Source of the DNA: Apostichopus japonicus
Taxonomy: Eukaryota; Echinodermata; Holothuroidea; Aspidochirotida; Stichopodidae
Reading direction: 5' to 3'
Assembly: GCF_037975245.1 (NCBI RefSeq)
Contig: NC_092578.1
Span: 9,964,359-10,028,358 of the forward strand
DNA: 64,000 nucleotides
Shown: positions 27,501-42,500 of the stretch, piece by piece
Numbering within the stretch: position 1 is the stretch's first letter
How the letters are laid out: every line of letters begins with the position of its first letter
The notes under the pieces: model-generated
Told to the model about the DNA's origin: nothing
Databases searched by the model: none
What the model saw: the letters and a program-made list of their open reading frames with translations, nothing else
Program-made: the position numbers and the translations under genes

Positions 27501-30500
27501 ATACTTTTGATATGAGATGCAATGGCCTTAAAGTCCAGACATTTTCAGCAGTATCAAGAAATGTTCATGCAGTTGAACCACCACATTGACTTAACATATA
27601 TATTGAGGGTAAATATCTGGTAGGCAATATAACAAAGAAGAATAGGTCTTGATACCTCAAGCTCCAGCAAGACTATAAATCAAATGATCAACATAATTTT
27701 AACTAACAACTTTGATGAAATATATTAAACATCATCTTCATGAAAACTACCTGACAATAAAATTTGCAATAAAATAAAAATGACTGACCAGCTGAAGTGG
27801 TGGCTTTCTCGGTGGTTTCTGAAGTTGTCTGGGTAGTGGTAATTGTCTTAACTAAAAGAGAAAGAAAAGCGAGGAAACAATCACAGCTTGGCTATTGAAG
27901 TATGGAATCCTGACATGCTTTGCAGCATAGCTGAATATTATTATGTCAGCCATAGGCATATGGATTTATTTTAAAGACACAGCCTGACAGATAATGACAT
28001 CACATGATGTATAGAAGTCCTGTGCCAAACCAGGTTCTATTTTCCATGTGCAAGACAGTCGCAACCCCCATCTTTAATACGGAATCATGACCTCAAATGA
28101 GATCTCTTCCTAAAGGTAGAATGCAGAAACTTACCACATGCTTCAATTACTGCTCCTTCTTCTAGCAGTTCCTTGACGGCAGTTGGATCGTCACTATTTT
28201 CCACCAACAGTACAAGATCTGTTACCTTTCCACTTGGCAGGTTGTCCGAAAGTAGGTCTCCATTCTGAAGACGCATGGGCTCTTGGCTAGTACTGTCTAG
28301 TACTAGTTGGTATTCAGAAGAATCACTCTCCTTGAAGGCCAAGACAACACTGATACCATCTCCCAAGTCATCTGGCAATGTCACAGACATTATCACCTCA
28401 CTGATGTCTTCAAGTACAAACACATCAAAGGAATTTGGTTCAAGGCTGGTGTCAAGGTCTTCAAACAGCTCACTGGTGTCCTCCAAAGGTGTGAGGACAA
28501 AATCACCGATGCTCTCTTTGATGTTTACCTTTACGCAGACTGTCAGAAGGAAAACAAGTAATGAGAACTGAGCACCATCATATAAAAATGAACAAACAAG
28601 TTTGTCCTAATTCAATATCAATTCAATAAAATAGAAATATAATTTGATAAAAATGATGCAACAGTGATATGTATTGCTTTGAATAGTCCCTAACACTCAA
28701 ATTCTAAAATGGAAATTCTGTGATACATGTCTTATCCACAGCACATACAAGAAACTAGACTGTTAGTAAATATGTAAATCCTAGTCATGTAAAGATTGAT
28801 CTTGCTAGTTGCCTTTTATGAGAAATAAGATTTAAGGATATTACAACAGCACAAGTAACAATAACAATTCATGAGTGGTAATAATAACACGCATCAATAA
28901 GATACTTAGAAATTGATTATTTGTTCATCATATATTTAATATATATCCTTATTTGGACAAGCAAAAAGCTTACTGCTCAATTTAACTTACTTTCGGTAGT
29001 GGATGCAGGAGTAGTTGTTTCTTCTTCTTCTGTAGAAGTTTAAGAAAAAGTTCATTTCAGACTAAGGCAACAAGAATTGTTTTGTGCACTGTAGTTACTG
29101 CTGTGATATTTAATAAAGCAAGAGAAAGTGATAAACACACTAAATATACAAGAGCCTCCAATTTTAGTCCGGTGACTTGTTTAACGCACAGGTAGCCTTC
29201 GATGTCAGTGGTCACCACAAAAGTTAGTAATGGAATGATTATGACGAAATAAAAACTAACAATTGCAACATATTTAATGTTCCACTGACACTTACCTTCA
29301 GTAGTTGACTGAACTGTTGTTGTTTGTCCTTCTGTAGTTACTGCTGTGTAATATGATAAATTTTCAGACAGTATATATGATGAAGACAAGAAACTACTAT
29401 ATACACAAAATATTTCGGCCTTAAACTGAAGTGTACAATGTTATTCATACTTAGGTTACCTATCATATCAGTGATGTAAGATAACTACCACAAATCAAGT
29501 GATTGCAAGAAATGTAGCATCCAGAATTGACAGAGGCCCTTGTGGTATTATGTTTTTTCAACATTAATCCTGCGCTACAAACAGTTTAAGGAATTTACCT
29601 ACAGATCACAAAAAATTGTGTTACATCCAATACTTTTGATATGAGATGCAATGGCCTTAAAGTCCAGACATTTTCAGCAGTATCAAGAAATGTTCATGCA
29701 GTTGAACCACCACATTGACTTAACATATATATTGAGGGTAAATATCTGGTAGGCAATATAACAAAGAAGAATAGGTCTTGATACCTCAAGCTCCAGCAAG
29801 ACTATAAATCAAATGATCAACATAATTTTAACTAACAACTTTGATGAAATATATTAAACATCATCTTCATGAAAACTACCTGACAATAAAATTTGCAATA
29901 AAATAAAAATGACTGACCAGCTGAAGTGGTGGCTTTCTCGGTGGTTTCTGAAGTTGTCTGGGTAGTGGTAATTGTCTTAACTAAAAGAGAAAGAAAAGCG
30001 AGGAAACAATCACAGCTTGGCTATTGAAGTATGGAATCCTGACATGCTTTGCAGCATAGCTGAATATTATTATGTCAGCCATAGGCATATGGATTTATTT
30101 TAAAGACACAGCCTGACAGATAATGACATCACATGATGTATAGAAGTCCTGTGCCAAACCAGGTTCTATTTTCCATGTGCAAGACAGTCGCAACCCCCAT
30201 CTTTAATACGGAATCATATCAAGGAGAAGAATGACCTCAAATGAGATCTCTTCCTGAAGGTAGAATGCAGAAACTTACCACATGCTTCAATTACTGCTCC
30301 TTCTTCTAGCAGTTCCTTGACGGCAGTTGGATCGTCACTATTTTCCACCAACAGTACAAGATCTGTTACCTTTCCACTTGGCAGGTTGTCCGAAAGTAGG
30401 TCTCCATTCTGAAGACGGATGGGCTCTTGGCTAGTACTGTCTAGTACTAGTTGGTATTCAGAAGAATCACTCTCCTTGAAGGCCAAGACAACACTGATAC

Positions 30501-33500
30501 CATCTCCCAAGTCATCTGGCAATGTCACAGACATTATCACCTCACTGATGTCTTCAAGTACAAACACATCAAAGGAATTTGGTTCAAGGCTGGTGTCAAG
30601 GTCTTCAAACAGCTCACTGGTGTCCTCCAAAGGTGTGAGGACAAAATCACCGATGCTCTCTTTGATGTTTACCTTTACGCAGACTGTCAGAAGGAAACAA
30701 GTAATGAGAACTGAGCACCATCATATAAAAATGAACAAACAAGTTTGTCCTAATTCAATATCAATTCAATAAAATAGAAATATAATTTGATAAAAATGAT
30801 GCAACAGTGATATGTATTGCTTTGAATAGTCCCTAACACTCAAATTCTAAAATGGAAATTCTGTGATACATGTCTCATCCACTGGACATACAAGAAACTA
30901 GACTGTTAGTAAATATGTAAATCCTAGTCATGTAAAGATTGATATTGCTAGTTACCTTTTATGAGAAATAAGATTTAAGGATATTACAACAGCACAGGTA
31001 ACAATAACAATTCATGAGTGGTAATAATAACACGCATCAATAAGATACTTGGAAATTGATTATTTGTTCATCATATATATATATATATCCTTATTTGGAC
31101 AAGCAAAAAGCTTACTGCTCAATTTAACTTACTTTCGGTAGTGGATGCAGGAGTAGTTGTTTCTTCTTCTTCTGTAGAAGTTTAAGGAAAAGATCATTTC
31201 AGACTAAGTCAACAAGAATTGTTTTGTGCACTGTAGTTACTGCTGTGATATTTAATAAAGCAAGAGAAAGTGATAAACACACTAAATATACAAGAGCCCC
31301 AAATTTTAGTCCAGTTACTTGTTTAATGCACAGGTAGCCTTCGGTGTCAGTGGTCACCACAAAATTAAGTAATGGACTGGATCTGACAAAATTAGAACTT
31401 ACAATTCCAACATATTTAATGTTCCACTGACACTTACCTTCAGTAGTTGATCGAACTGTTGTTGTTTGTCCTTCTGTAGTTACTGCTGTGTAATATGATA
31501 CATTTTCAGAGAGTATATATGATGAAGACAAGAAAACTATCATATACACTACATATTTCAGCCTTAAACTGAAAGTGGAGTGTAAAATGTTATTCATACT
31601 TAGGTTACCTAGAATATCAGTGATGTAAGATAATTACCACAAATCAAGTTATTGTAAGAAATGCAGCATCCGGAATTGACAGAGGCCCTTGTGGTATTAT
31701 GTTTTTGCAACATTAATCCTGCACTACAAACAGTTTAAGGAATTTACCAACAGATCACAAGAAAATGTGTCACATCCAATACTTTTGATATGAGATGCAA
31801 TGGCCTAAACGTTCAGATACAGTGTCAGCAGTACTAAGAAATGCTTTTGTAGTGGGACCACTGCATTAACTCAATGCATATATCGAGATTAAAGAGCTGG
31901 GGGGAAAATATAACAGAAAAAAATAATTCTTGATCAGTGTTCTCTCAAGACTTACCTTTAGTAGTTGACTGAGCAGTTGTTGTGCCTTCTCCTTCAGTAG
32001 TCACTGCTGTGATATTTAATAAATCAAGAAAAAAGTGATAAACACACTAAACATACACGAGCCTCAAATTTAAGTCCAGTGTCTTGTTTCATGCACAGCT
32101 AGCTTTCGATGTCAGTGGTCACCACAAAAGTTCGTATTGGAATGATTATGACAAATTAAATTTTATAATTGCAACATAATTAATGTTCCACTAACACTTA
32201 CCTTCAGTAGTTGACTGAACTGTTGTTGTTTGTCCTTCTGTAGTTACTGCTGTGTAATATGATAAATATTCAGACAATATATATAATTAAGACAGGAAAG
32301 GTTAAACATACACTAAAATATTTCAGCCTTAAACTGAAAATGGAGCGCTCAATGATATTGATACTAAGATTACCTGGTAGATCATTGATGGAAGATATTT
32401 ATGACGAATCAAGTAACGACAAGAAATGCGGCATAAAGAATCAACACAACGTATTGTGGTATTATGTCATTGTAATGTTTAAGGAATGTACCAACAGATC
32501 TCATAAAAGTGAATCCCACCCACACACTTTTAATATCAGATGCAATGGCCTAAACGCTTGGATACTTTCAGCAGCACTAAGGAATGTTTTGAAATGGAAC
32601 CGCCACATTGACTCAACATATATATTGAGGGTAAAAATCCTGGGCAAAATATAACAAAACAAAATGAGTCTTGATCAGGCTATAATCAAAACTTACCTTC
32701 AGTAGTTGAATGAGCAATTGTAGTGCTTTCTCCTTCAGTAGTCACTGCTGTGATATTTATTAAAGCAAGAGAAAGTGATAAACACACTAAATAAATAAGA
32801 GCCTCAAATTTAAGTCCAGTGACTTGTTTCATGCACAGGTAGCCTTCAATGGCAGTGGTCACCACAAAAGTTAGATTATGACAAAATCAAAAATAATAAT
32901 TGCAACATATTTAATGTTCCAATAAAACTTACCTTCAGTAGTTGTCTGAACTGTTGTTGTATCCTTTTCTTGGGTTATTACTTTAGTGACATTGAAGAAG
33001 ACAGACATATTATCAGCAAGATAAGTGTGACTGTTTGCAAACTTGCAACAGCCATTTTCTGGCTTGTAACAAAAATTCAAGTAATGCACTCCATACAAGG
33101 AAGAATGGAACAAATACTAAACAGTGCAAACTACATGAAATACAGTAGTGATAACAATGTGTAATAAATTAATTGATTGTTGTCTTTTTATGAGAAAATA
33201 GATTACAGGATATAACAACAGAAAGGGAGAAAAACTGGCAGCCTCATCCATTAGACTAAGTGCTATTAAGTAGGTAAATTAGAAACCTCATAGTAAAAGA
33301 ACTGAAACTGAGATATGTGAGATGACCTTTTGAGAAATAAGCTGATGAACAACATCATATCCAATAGAGAAAATGCTTCCATGGAGGTAGTATTTACTAT
33401 TCAGGAACTTTTCCAAAAAAAATCTTATTAAATGCTTCCTCTGTTAAACAGCAGTTACTGAACTAACGATTAAGAATGGGAACATCAACACTATGTTCAT

Positions 33501-36500
33501 GAACCTCTTTCATTACAGGTGATGAGAAACATTAAAAACTGTTCATCTTCCTTTTTTCTTAGGAAATTCAAAGCTACTAAAATGAAGCAATGCTTGGATG
33601 AATAATTATTTGGTGTGATAAATACTTTTTTTGCAAAACACATGGCACATTAGAACGACACGACTGGATTTGGATGTTTCCTGCAATAAAACTTCCCAAG
33701 TCAATCTGTTTTCACTTCTATTTAATTTCTACTTCCAAAAAACAATGTGACACAGGTGAACATAATAATTCAGGGGAAAAAAGAAATAATAGGCAGTTGA
33801 TTCACTTTTGAAAAGAGATCGTTCTTGGTAAACTGTTCTGGTTTTGTCTTGTACAACTTGTGCATGTCACCACCATTTAATGTTAAGACTTTATACAACA
33901 ATGAGCCTTAACTAAACACAAATAATATATGGTATTTATGGTAATAATATATCGAGACATACACCGAAAAAAGGAAATGCAAAACTTCAGTTATTACACT
34001 AACCTTCAGTTATTGCAGTGGTTTGTAGATTTGGCCCCAATCCAGTGTCACCTTTATTTGGAAAAAAAGTGAATATAAAATGTTATTGGCATGATTCCAT
34101 CACTTCTTTTACAATTTTGCAAAAGTACTTATAGATTAAGATATCCAGAAACAACCATTAGTTCAGAGACTTCATGTTAATTCAAGCTATAGCATGACAA
34201 TAAATACAATTATCAACTTAATTTAAAAAAAGAACTTTGATAAAATACATAAAACATCATCTTCATGAAAACTACCTGACAATAAAATTTGCAATAAAAT
34301 AAAAATGACTGACCAGCTGAAGTGGTGGCTTTCTCGGTGGTTTCTGAAGTTGTCTGGGTAGTGGTAATTGTCTTAACTAAAAGAGAAAGAAAAGCGAGGA
34401 AACAATCACAGCTTGGCTATTGAAGTATGGAATCCTGACATGCTTTGCAGCATAGCTGAATATTATTATGTCAGCCATAGGCATATGGATTTATTTTAAA
34501 GACACAGCCTGACAGATAATGACATCACATGATGTATAGAAGTCCTGTGCCAAACCAGGTTCTATTTTCCATGTGCAAGACAGTCGCAACCCCCATCTTT
34601 AATACGGAATCATATCAAGGAGAAGAAAGACCTCAAATGAGATCTCTTCCTGAAGGTAGAATGCAGAAACTTACCACATGCTTCAATTACTGCTCCTTCT
34701 TCTAGCAGTTCCTTGACGGCAGTTGGATCGTCACTATTTTCCACCAACAGTACAAGATCTGTTACCTTTCCACTTGGCAGGTTGTCCGAAAGTAGGTCTC
34801 CATTCTGAAGACGGATGGGCTCTTGGCTAGTACTGTCTAGTACTAGTTGGTATTCAGAAGAATCACTCTCCTTGAAGGCCAAGACAACACTGATACCATC
34901 TCCCAAGTCATCTGGCAATGTCACAGACATTATCACCTCACTGATGTCTTCAAGTACAAACACATCAAAGGAATTTGGTTCAAGGCTGGTGTCAAGGTCT
35001 TCAAACAGCTCACTGGTGTCCTCCAAAGGTGTGAGGACAAAATCACCGATGCTCTCCTTGATGTTTACCTTTACGCAGACTGTCAGAAGGAAAACAAGTA
35101 ATGAGAACTGAGCACCATCATATAAAAATGAACAAACAAGTTTGTCCTAATTCAATATCAATTCAATAAAATAGAAATATAATTTGATAAACATGATGCA
35201 ACAGTGATATGTATTGCTTTGAATAGTCCCTAACACTCAAATTCTAAAATGGAAATTCTGTGATACATGTCTTATCCACTGCACATACAAGAAACTAGAC
35301 TGTTAGTAAATATGTAAATCCTAGTCATGTAAAGATTGATATTGCTAGTTGCCTTTTATGAGAAATAAGATTTAAGGATATTACAACAGCACAGGTAACA
35401 ATAACAATTCATGAGTGGTAATAATAACACGCATCAATAAGATACTTGGAAATTGATTATTTGTTCATCATATATATATATCCTTATTTGGACAAGCAAA
35501 AAGCTTACTGCTCAATTTAACTTACTTTCGGTAGTGGATGCAGGAGTAGTTGTTTCTTCTTCTTCTTCTGTAGAAGTTTAAGAAAAAGTTCATATCAGAC
35601 TAAGGCAACAAGAATTGTTTTGTGCACTTGTAGTTACTGCTGTGATATTTAATAAAGCAAGAGAAAGTGATAAACACACTAAATATACAAGAGCCTCCAA
35701 TTTTAGTCCGGTGACTTGTTTAACGCACAGGTAGCCTTCGATGTCAGTGGTCACCACAAAAGTTAGTAATGGAATGATTATGACGAAATAAAAACTAACA
35801 ATTGCAACATATTTAATGTTCCACTGACACTTACCTTCAGTAGTTGACTGAACTGTTGTTGTTTGTCCTTCTGTAGTTACTGCTGTGTAATATGATAAAT
35901 TTTTAGACAGTATATATGATGACGACAAGAAAACTACTATATACACAAAATATTTCGGCCTTAAACTGAAGTGTACAATGTTATTCATACTTAGGTTACC
36001 TATCATATCAGTGATGTAAGATAATTACCACAAATCAAGTGATTGCAAGAAATGTAGCATCCAGAATTAACAGAGGCCCTTGTGGTATTATGTTTTTTCA
36101 ACATTAATCCTGCGCTACAAACAGTTTAAGGAATTTACCTACAGATCACAAAAAATTGTGTTACATCCAATACTTTTGATATGAGATGCAATGGCCTTAA
36201 AGTCCAGACATTTTCAGCAGTATCAATAAATGTTCATGCAGTTGAACCACCACATTGACTTAACATATATATTGAGGGTAAATATCTGGTAGGCAATATA
36301 ACAAAGAAGAATAGGTCTTGATACCTCAAGCTCCAGCAAGACTATAAATCAAACGATCAACATAATTTTAACTAACAACTTTGATGAAATACATTAAACA
36401 TCATCTTCATGAAAACTACCTGACAATAAAATTTGCAATAAAATAAAAATGACTGACCAGCTGAAGTGGTGGCTTTCTCGGTGGTTTCTGAAGTTGTCTG

Positions 36501-39500
36501 GGTAGTGGTAATTGTCTTAACTAAAAGAGAAAGAAAAGCGAGAAAACAATCACAGCTTGGCTATTGAAGTATGGAATCCTGACATGCTTTGCAGCATAGC
36601 TGAATATTATTATGTCAGCCATAGGCATATGGATTTATTTTAAAGACACAGCCTGACAGATAATGACATCACATGATGTATAGAAGTCCTGTGCCAAACC
36701 AGGTTCTATTTTCCATGTGCAAGACAGTCGCAACCCCCATCTTTAATACGGAATCATATCAAGGAGAAGAAAGACCTCAAATGAGATCTCTTCCTGAAGG
36801 TAGAATGCAGAAACTTACCACATGCTTCAATTACTGCTCCTTCTTCTAGCAGTTCCTTGACGGCAGTTGGATCGTCACTATTTTCCACCAACAGTACAAG
36901 ATCTGTTACCTTTCCACTTGGCAGGTTGTCCGAAAGTAGGTCTCCATTCTGAAGACGGATGGGCTCTTGGCTAGTACTGTCTAGTACTAGTTGGTATTCA
37001 GAAGAATCACTCTCCTTGAAGGCCAAGACAACACTGATACCATCTCCCAAGTCATCTGGCAATGTCACAGACATTATCACCTCACTGATGTCTTCAAGTA
37101 CAAACACATCAAAGGAATTTGGTTCAAGGCTGGTGTCAAGGTCTTCAAACAGCTCACTGGTGTCCTCCAAAGGTGTGAGGACAAAATCACCGATGCTCTC
37201 CTTGATGTTTACCTTTACGCAGACTGTCAGAAGGAAAACAAGTAATGAGAACTGAGCACCATCATATAAAAATGAACAAACAAGTTTGTCCTAATTCAAT
37301 ATCAATTCAATAAAATAGAAATATAATTTGATAAAAATGATGCAACAGTGATATGTATTGCTTTGAATAGTCCCTAACACTCAAATTCTAAAATGGAAAT
37401 TCTGTGATACATGTCTTATCCACTGCACATACAAGAAACTAGACTGTTAGTAAATATGTAAATCCTAGTCATGTAAAGATTGATATTGCTAGTTGCCTTT
37501 TATGAGAAATAAGATTTAAGGATATTACAACAGCACAGGTAACAATAACAATTCATGAGTGGTAATAATAACACGCATCAATAAGATACTTGGAAATTGA
37601 TTATTTGTTCATCATATATATATATCCTTATTTGGACAAGCAAAAAGCTTACTGCTCAATTTAACTTACTTTCGGTAGTGGATGCAGGAGTAGTTGTTTC
37701 TTCTTCTTCTTCTGTAGAAGTTTAAGAAAAAGTTCATATCAGACTAAGGCAACAAGAATTGTTTTGTGCACTTGTAGTTACTGCTGTGATATTTAATAAA
37801 GCAAGAGAAAGTGATAAACACACTAAATATACAAGAGCCTCCAATTTTAGTCCGGTGACTTGTTTAACGCACAGGTAGCCTTCGATGTCAGTGGTCACCA
37901 CAAAAGTTAGTAATGGAATGATTATGACGAAATAAAAACTAACAATTGCAACATATTTAATGTTCCACTGACACTTACCTTCAGTAGTTGACTGAACTGT
38001 TGTTGTTTGTCCTTCTGTAGTTACTGCTGTGTAATATGATAAATTTTTAGACAGTATATATGATGACGACAAGAAAACTACTATATACACAAAATATTTC
38101 GGCCTTAAACTGAAGTGTACAATGTTATTCATACTTAGGTTACCTATCATATCAGTGATGTATTACCACAAATCAAGTGATTGCAAGAAATGTAGCATCC
38201 AGAATTGACAGAGGCCCTTGTGGTATTATGTTTTTTCAACATTAATCCTGCGCTACAAACAGTTTAAGGAATTTACCTACAGATCACAAAAAATTGTGTT
38301 ACATCCAATACTTTTGATATGAGATGCAATGGCCTTAAAGTCCAGACATTTTCAGCAGTATCAATAAATGTTCATGCAGTTGAACCACCACATTGACTTA
38401 ACATATATATTGAGGGTAAATATCTGGTAGGCAATATAACAAAGAAGAATAGGTCTTGATACCTCAAGCTCCAGCAAGACTATAAATCAAACGATCAACA
38501 TAATTTTAACTAACAACTTTGATGAAATACATTAAACATCATCTTCATGAAAACTACCTGACAATAAAATTTGCAATAAAATAAAAATGACTGACCAGCT
38601 GAAGTGGTGGCTTTCTCGGTGGTTTCTGAAATTGTCTGGGTAGTGGTAATTGTCTTAACTAAAAGAGAAAGAAAAGCGAGAAAACAATCACAGCTTGGCT
38701 ATTGAAGTATGGAATCCTGACCTGCTTTGCAGCATAGCTGAATATTATTATGTCAGCCATAGGCATATGGATTTATTTTAAAGACACAGCCTGACAGATA
38801 ATGACATCACATGATGTATAGAAGTCCTGTGCCAAACCAGGTTCTATTTTCCATGTGCAAGACAGTCGCAACCCCCATCTTTAATACGGAATCATATCAA
38901 GGAGAAGAAAGACCTCAAATGAGATCTCTTCCTGAAGGTAGAATGCAGAAACTTACCACATGCTTCAATTACTGCTCCTTCTTCTAGCAGTTCCTTGACG
39001 GCAGTTGGATCGTCACTATTTTCCACCAACAGTACAAGATCTGTTACCTTTCCACTTGGCAGGTTGTCCGAAAGTAGGTCTCCATTCTGAAGACGGATGG
39101 GCTCTTGGCTAGTACTGTCTAGTACTAGTTGGTATTCAGAAGAATCACTCTCCTTGAAGGCCAAGACAACACTGATACCATCTCCCAAGTCATCTGGCAA
39201 TGTCACAGACATTAGCACCTCACTGATGTCTTCAAGTACAAACACATCAAAGGAATTTGGTTCAAGGCTGGTGTCAAGGTCTTCAAACAGCTCACTGGTG
39301 TCCTCCAAAGGTGTGAGGACAAAATCACCGATGCTCTCCTTGATGTTTACCTTTACGCAGACTTTCAGAAGGAAAACAAGTAATGAGAACTGAGCACCAT
39401 CATATAAAAATGAACAAACAAGTTTGTCCTAATTCAATATCAATTCAATAAAATAGAAATATAATTTGATAAAAATGATGCAACAGTGATATGTATTGCT

Positions 39501-42500
39501 TTGAATAGTCCCTAACACTCAAATTCTAAAATGGAAATTCTGTGATACATGTCTTATCCACTGGACATACAAGAAACTAGACTGTTAGTAAATCCTAGTC
39601 ATGTAAAGATTGATATTGCTAGTTGCCTTTTATGAGAAATAAGATTTAAGGATATTACAACAGCACAGGTAACAATAACAATTCATGAGTGGTAATAATA
39701 ACACGCATCAATAAGATACTTGGAAATTGATTATTTGTTCATCATATATATATCCTTATTTGGACAAGCAAAAAGCTTACTGCTCAATTTAACTTACTTT
39801 CGGTAGTGGATGCAGGAGTAGTTGTTTCTTCTTCTTCTTCTGTAGAAGTTTAAGAAAAAGTTCATATCAGACTAAGGCAACAAGAATTGTTTTGTGCACT
39901 TGTAGTTACTGCTGTGATATTTAATAAAGCAAGAGAAAGTGATAAACACACTAAATATACAAGAGCCTCCAATTTTAGTCCGGTGACTTGTTTAACGCAC
40001 AGGTAGCCTTCGATGTCAGTGGTCACCACAAAAGTTAGTAATGGAATGATTATGACGAAATAAAAACTAACAATTACAACGTATTTAATGTTCCACTGAC
40101 ACTTACCTTCAGTAGTTGACTGAACTGTTGTTGTTTGTCCTTCTGTAGTTACTGCTGTGTAATATGATAAATTTTCAGACAGTATATATGATGAAGACAA
40201 GAAAACTACTATATACACAAAATATTTCGGCCTTAAACTGAAGTGTACAATGTTATTCATACTTAGGTTACCTATCATATCAGTGATGTATTACCACAAA
40301 TCAAGTGATTGCAAGAAATGTAGCATCCAGAATTGACAGAGGCCCTTGTGGTATTATGTTTTTTCAACATTAATCCTGCGCTACAAACAGTTTAAGGAAT
40401 TTACCTACAGATCACAAAAAATTGTGTTACATCCAATACTTTTGATATGAGATGCAATGGCCTTAAAGTCCAGACATTTTCAGCAGTATCAATAAATGTT
40501 CATGCAGTTGAATCACCACATTGACTTAACATATATATTGAGGGTAAATATCTGGTAGGCAATATAACAAAGAAGAATAGGTCTTGATACCTCAAGCTCC
40601 AGCAAGACTATAAATCAAACGATCAACATAATTTTAACTAACAACTTTGATGAAATACATTAAACATCATCTTCATGAAAACTACCTGACAATAAAATTT
40701 GCAATAAAATAAAAATGACTGACCAGCTGAAGTGGTGGCTTTCTCGGTGGTTTCTGAAGTTGTCTGGGTAGTGGTAATTGTCTTAACTAAAAGAGAAAGA
40801 AAAGCGAGAAAACAATCACAGCTTGGCTATTGAAGTATGGAATCCTGACCTGCTTTGCAGCATAGCTGAATATTATTATGTCAGCCATAGGCATATGGAT
40901 TTATTTTAAAGACACAGCCTGACAGATAATGACATCACATGATGTATAGAAGTCCTGTGCCAAACCAGGTTCTATTTTCCATGTGCAAGACAGTCGCAAC
41001 CCCCATCTTTAATACGGAATCATATCAAGGAGAAGAAAGACCTCAAATGAGATCTCTTCCTGAAGGTAGAATGCAGAAACTTACCACATGCTTCAATTAC
41101 TGCTCCTTCTTCTAGCAGTTCCTTGACGGCAGTTGGATCGTCACTATTTTCCACCAACAGTACAAGATCTGTTACCTTTCCACTTGGCAGGTTGTCCGAA
41201 AGTAGGTCTCCATTCTGAAGACGGATGGGCTCTTGGCTAGTACTGTCTAGTACTAGTTGGTATTCAGAAGAATCACTCTCCTTGAAGGCCAAGACAACAC
41301 TGATACCATCTCCCAAGTCATCTGGCAATGTCACAGACATTATCACCTCACTGATGTCTTCAAGTACAAACACATCAAAGGAATTTGGTTCAAGGCTGGT
41401 GTCAAGGTCTTCAAACAGCTCACTGGTGTCCTCCAAAGGTGTGAGGACAAAATCACCGATGCTCTCCTTGATGTTTACCTTTACGCAGACTGTCAGAAGG
41501 AAAACAAGTAATGAGAACTGAGCACCATCATATAAAAATGAACAAACAAGTTTGTCCTAATTCAATATCAATTCAATAAAATAGAAATATAATTTGATAA
41601 AAATGATGCAACAGTGATATGTATTGCTTTGAATAGTCCCTAACACTCAAATTCTAAAATGGAAATTCTGTGATACATGTCTTATCCACTGGACATACAA
41701 GAAACTAGACTGTTAGTAAATCCTAGTCATGTAAAGATTGATATTGCTAGTTGCCTTTTATGAGAAATAAGATTTAAGGATATTACAACAGCACAGGTAA
41801 CAATAACAATTCATGAGTGGTAATAATAACACGCATCAATAAGATACTTGGAAATTGATTATTTGTTCATCATATATATATCCTTATTTGGACAAGCAAA
41901 AAGCTTACTGCTCAATTTAACTTACTTTCGGTAGTGGATGCAGGAGTAGTTGTTTCTTCTTCTTCTTCTGTAGAAGTTTAAGAAAAAGTTCATATCAGAC
42001 TAAGGCAACAAGAATTGTTTTGTGCACTTGTAGTTACTGCTGTGATATTTAATAAAGCAAGAGAAAGTGATAAACACACTAAATATACAAGAGCCTCCAA
42101 TTTTAGTCCGGTGACTTGTTTAACGCACAGGTAGCCTTCGATGTCAGTGGTCACCACAAAAGTTAGTAATGGAATGATTATGACGAAATAAAAACTAACA
42201 ATTACAACGTATTTAATGTTCCACTGACACTTACCTTCAGTAGTTGACTGAACTGTTGTTGTTTGTCCTTCTGTAGTTACTGCTGTGTAATATGATAAAT
42301 TTTCAGACAGTATATATGATGAAGACAAGAAAACTACTATATACACAAAATATTTCGGCCTTAAACTGAAGTGTACAATGTTATTCATACTTAGGTTACC
42401 TATCATATCAGTGATGTATTACCACAAATCAAGTGATTGCAAGAAATGTAGCATCCAGAATTGACAGAGGCCCTTGTGGTATTATGTTTTTTCAACATTA

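Noticed and set aside
32259-32654. 131-codon plus-strand frame repeated at 9795, 10556, 17077 and 23605
   Set aside because: It lies in the Q45 to H48 intron. Other copies have stops or indels inside it, and no family similarity is seen.
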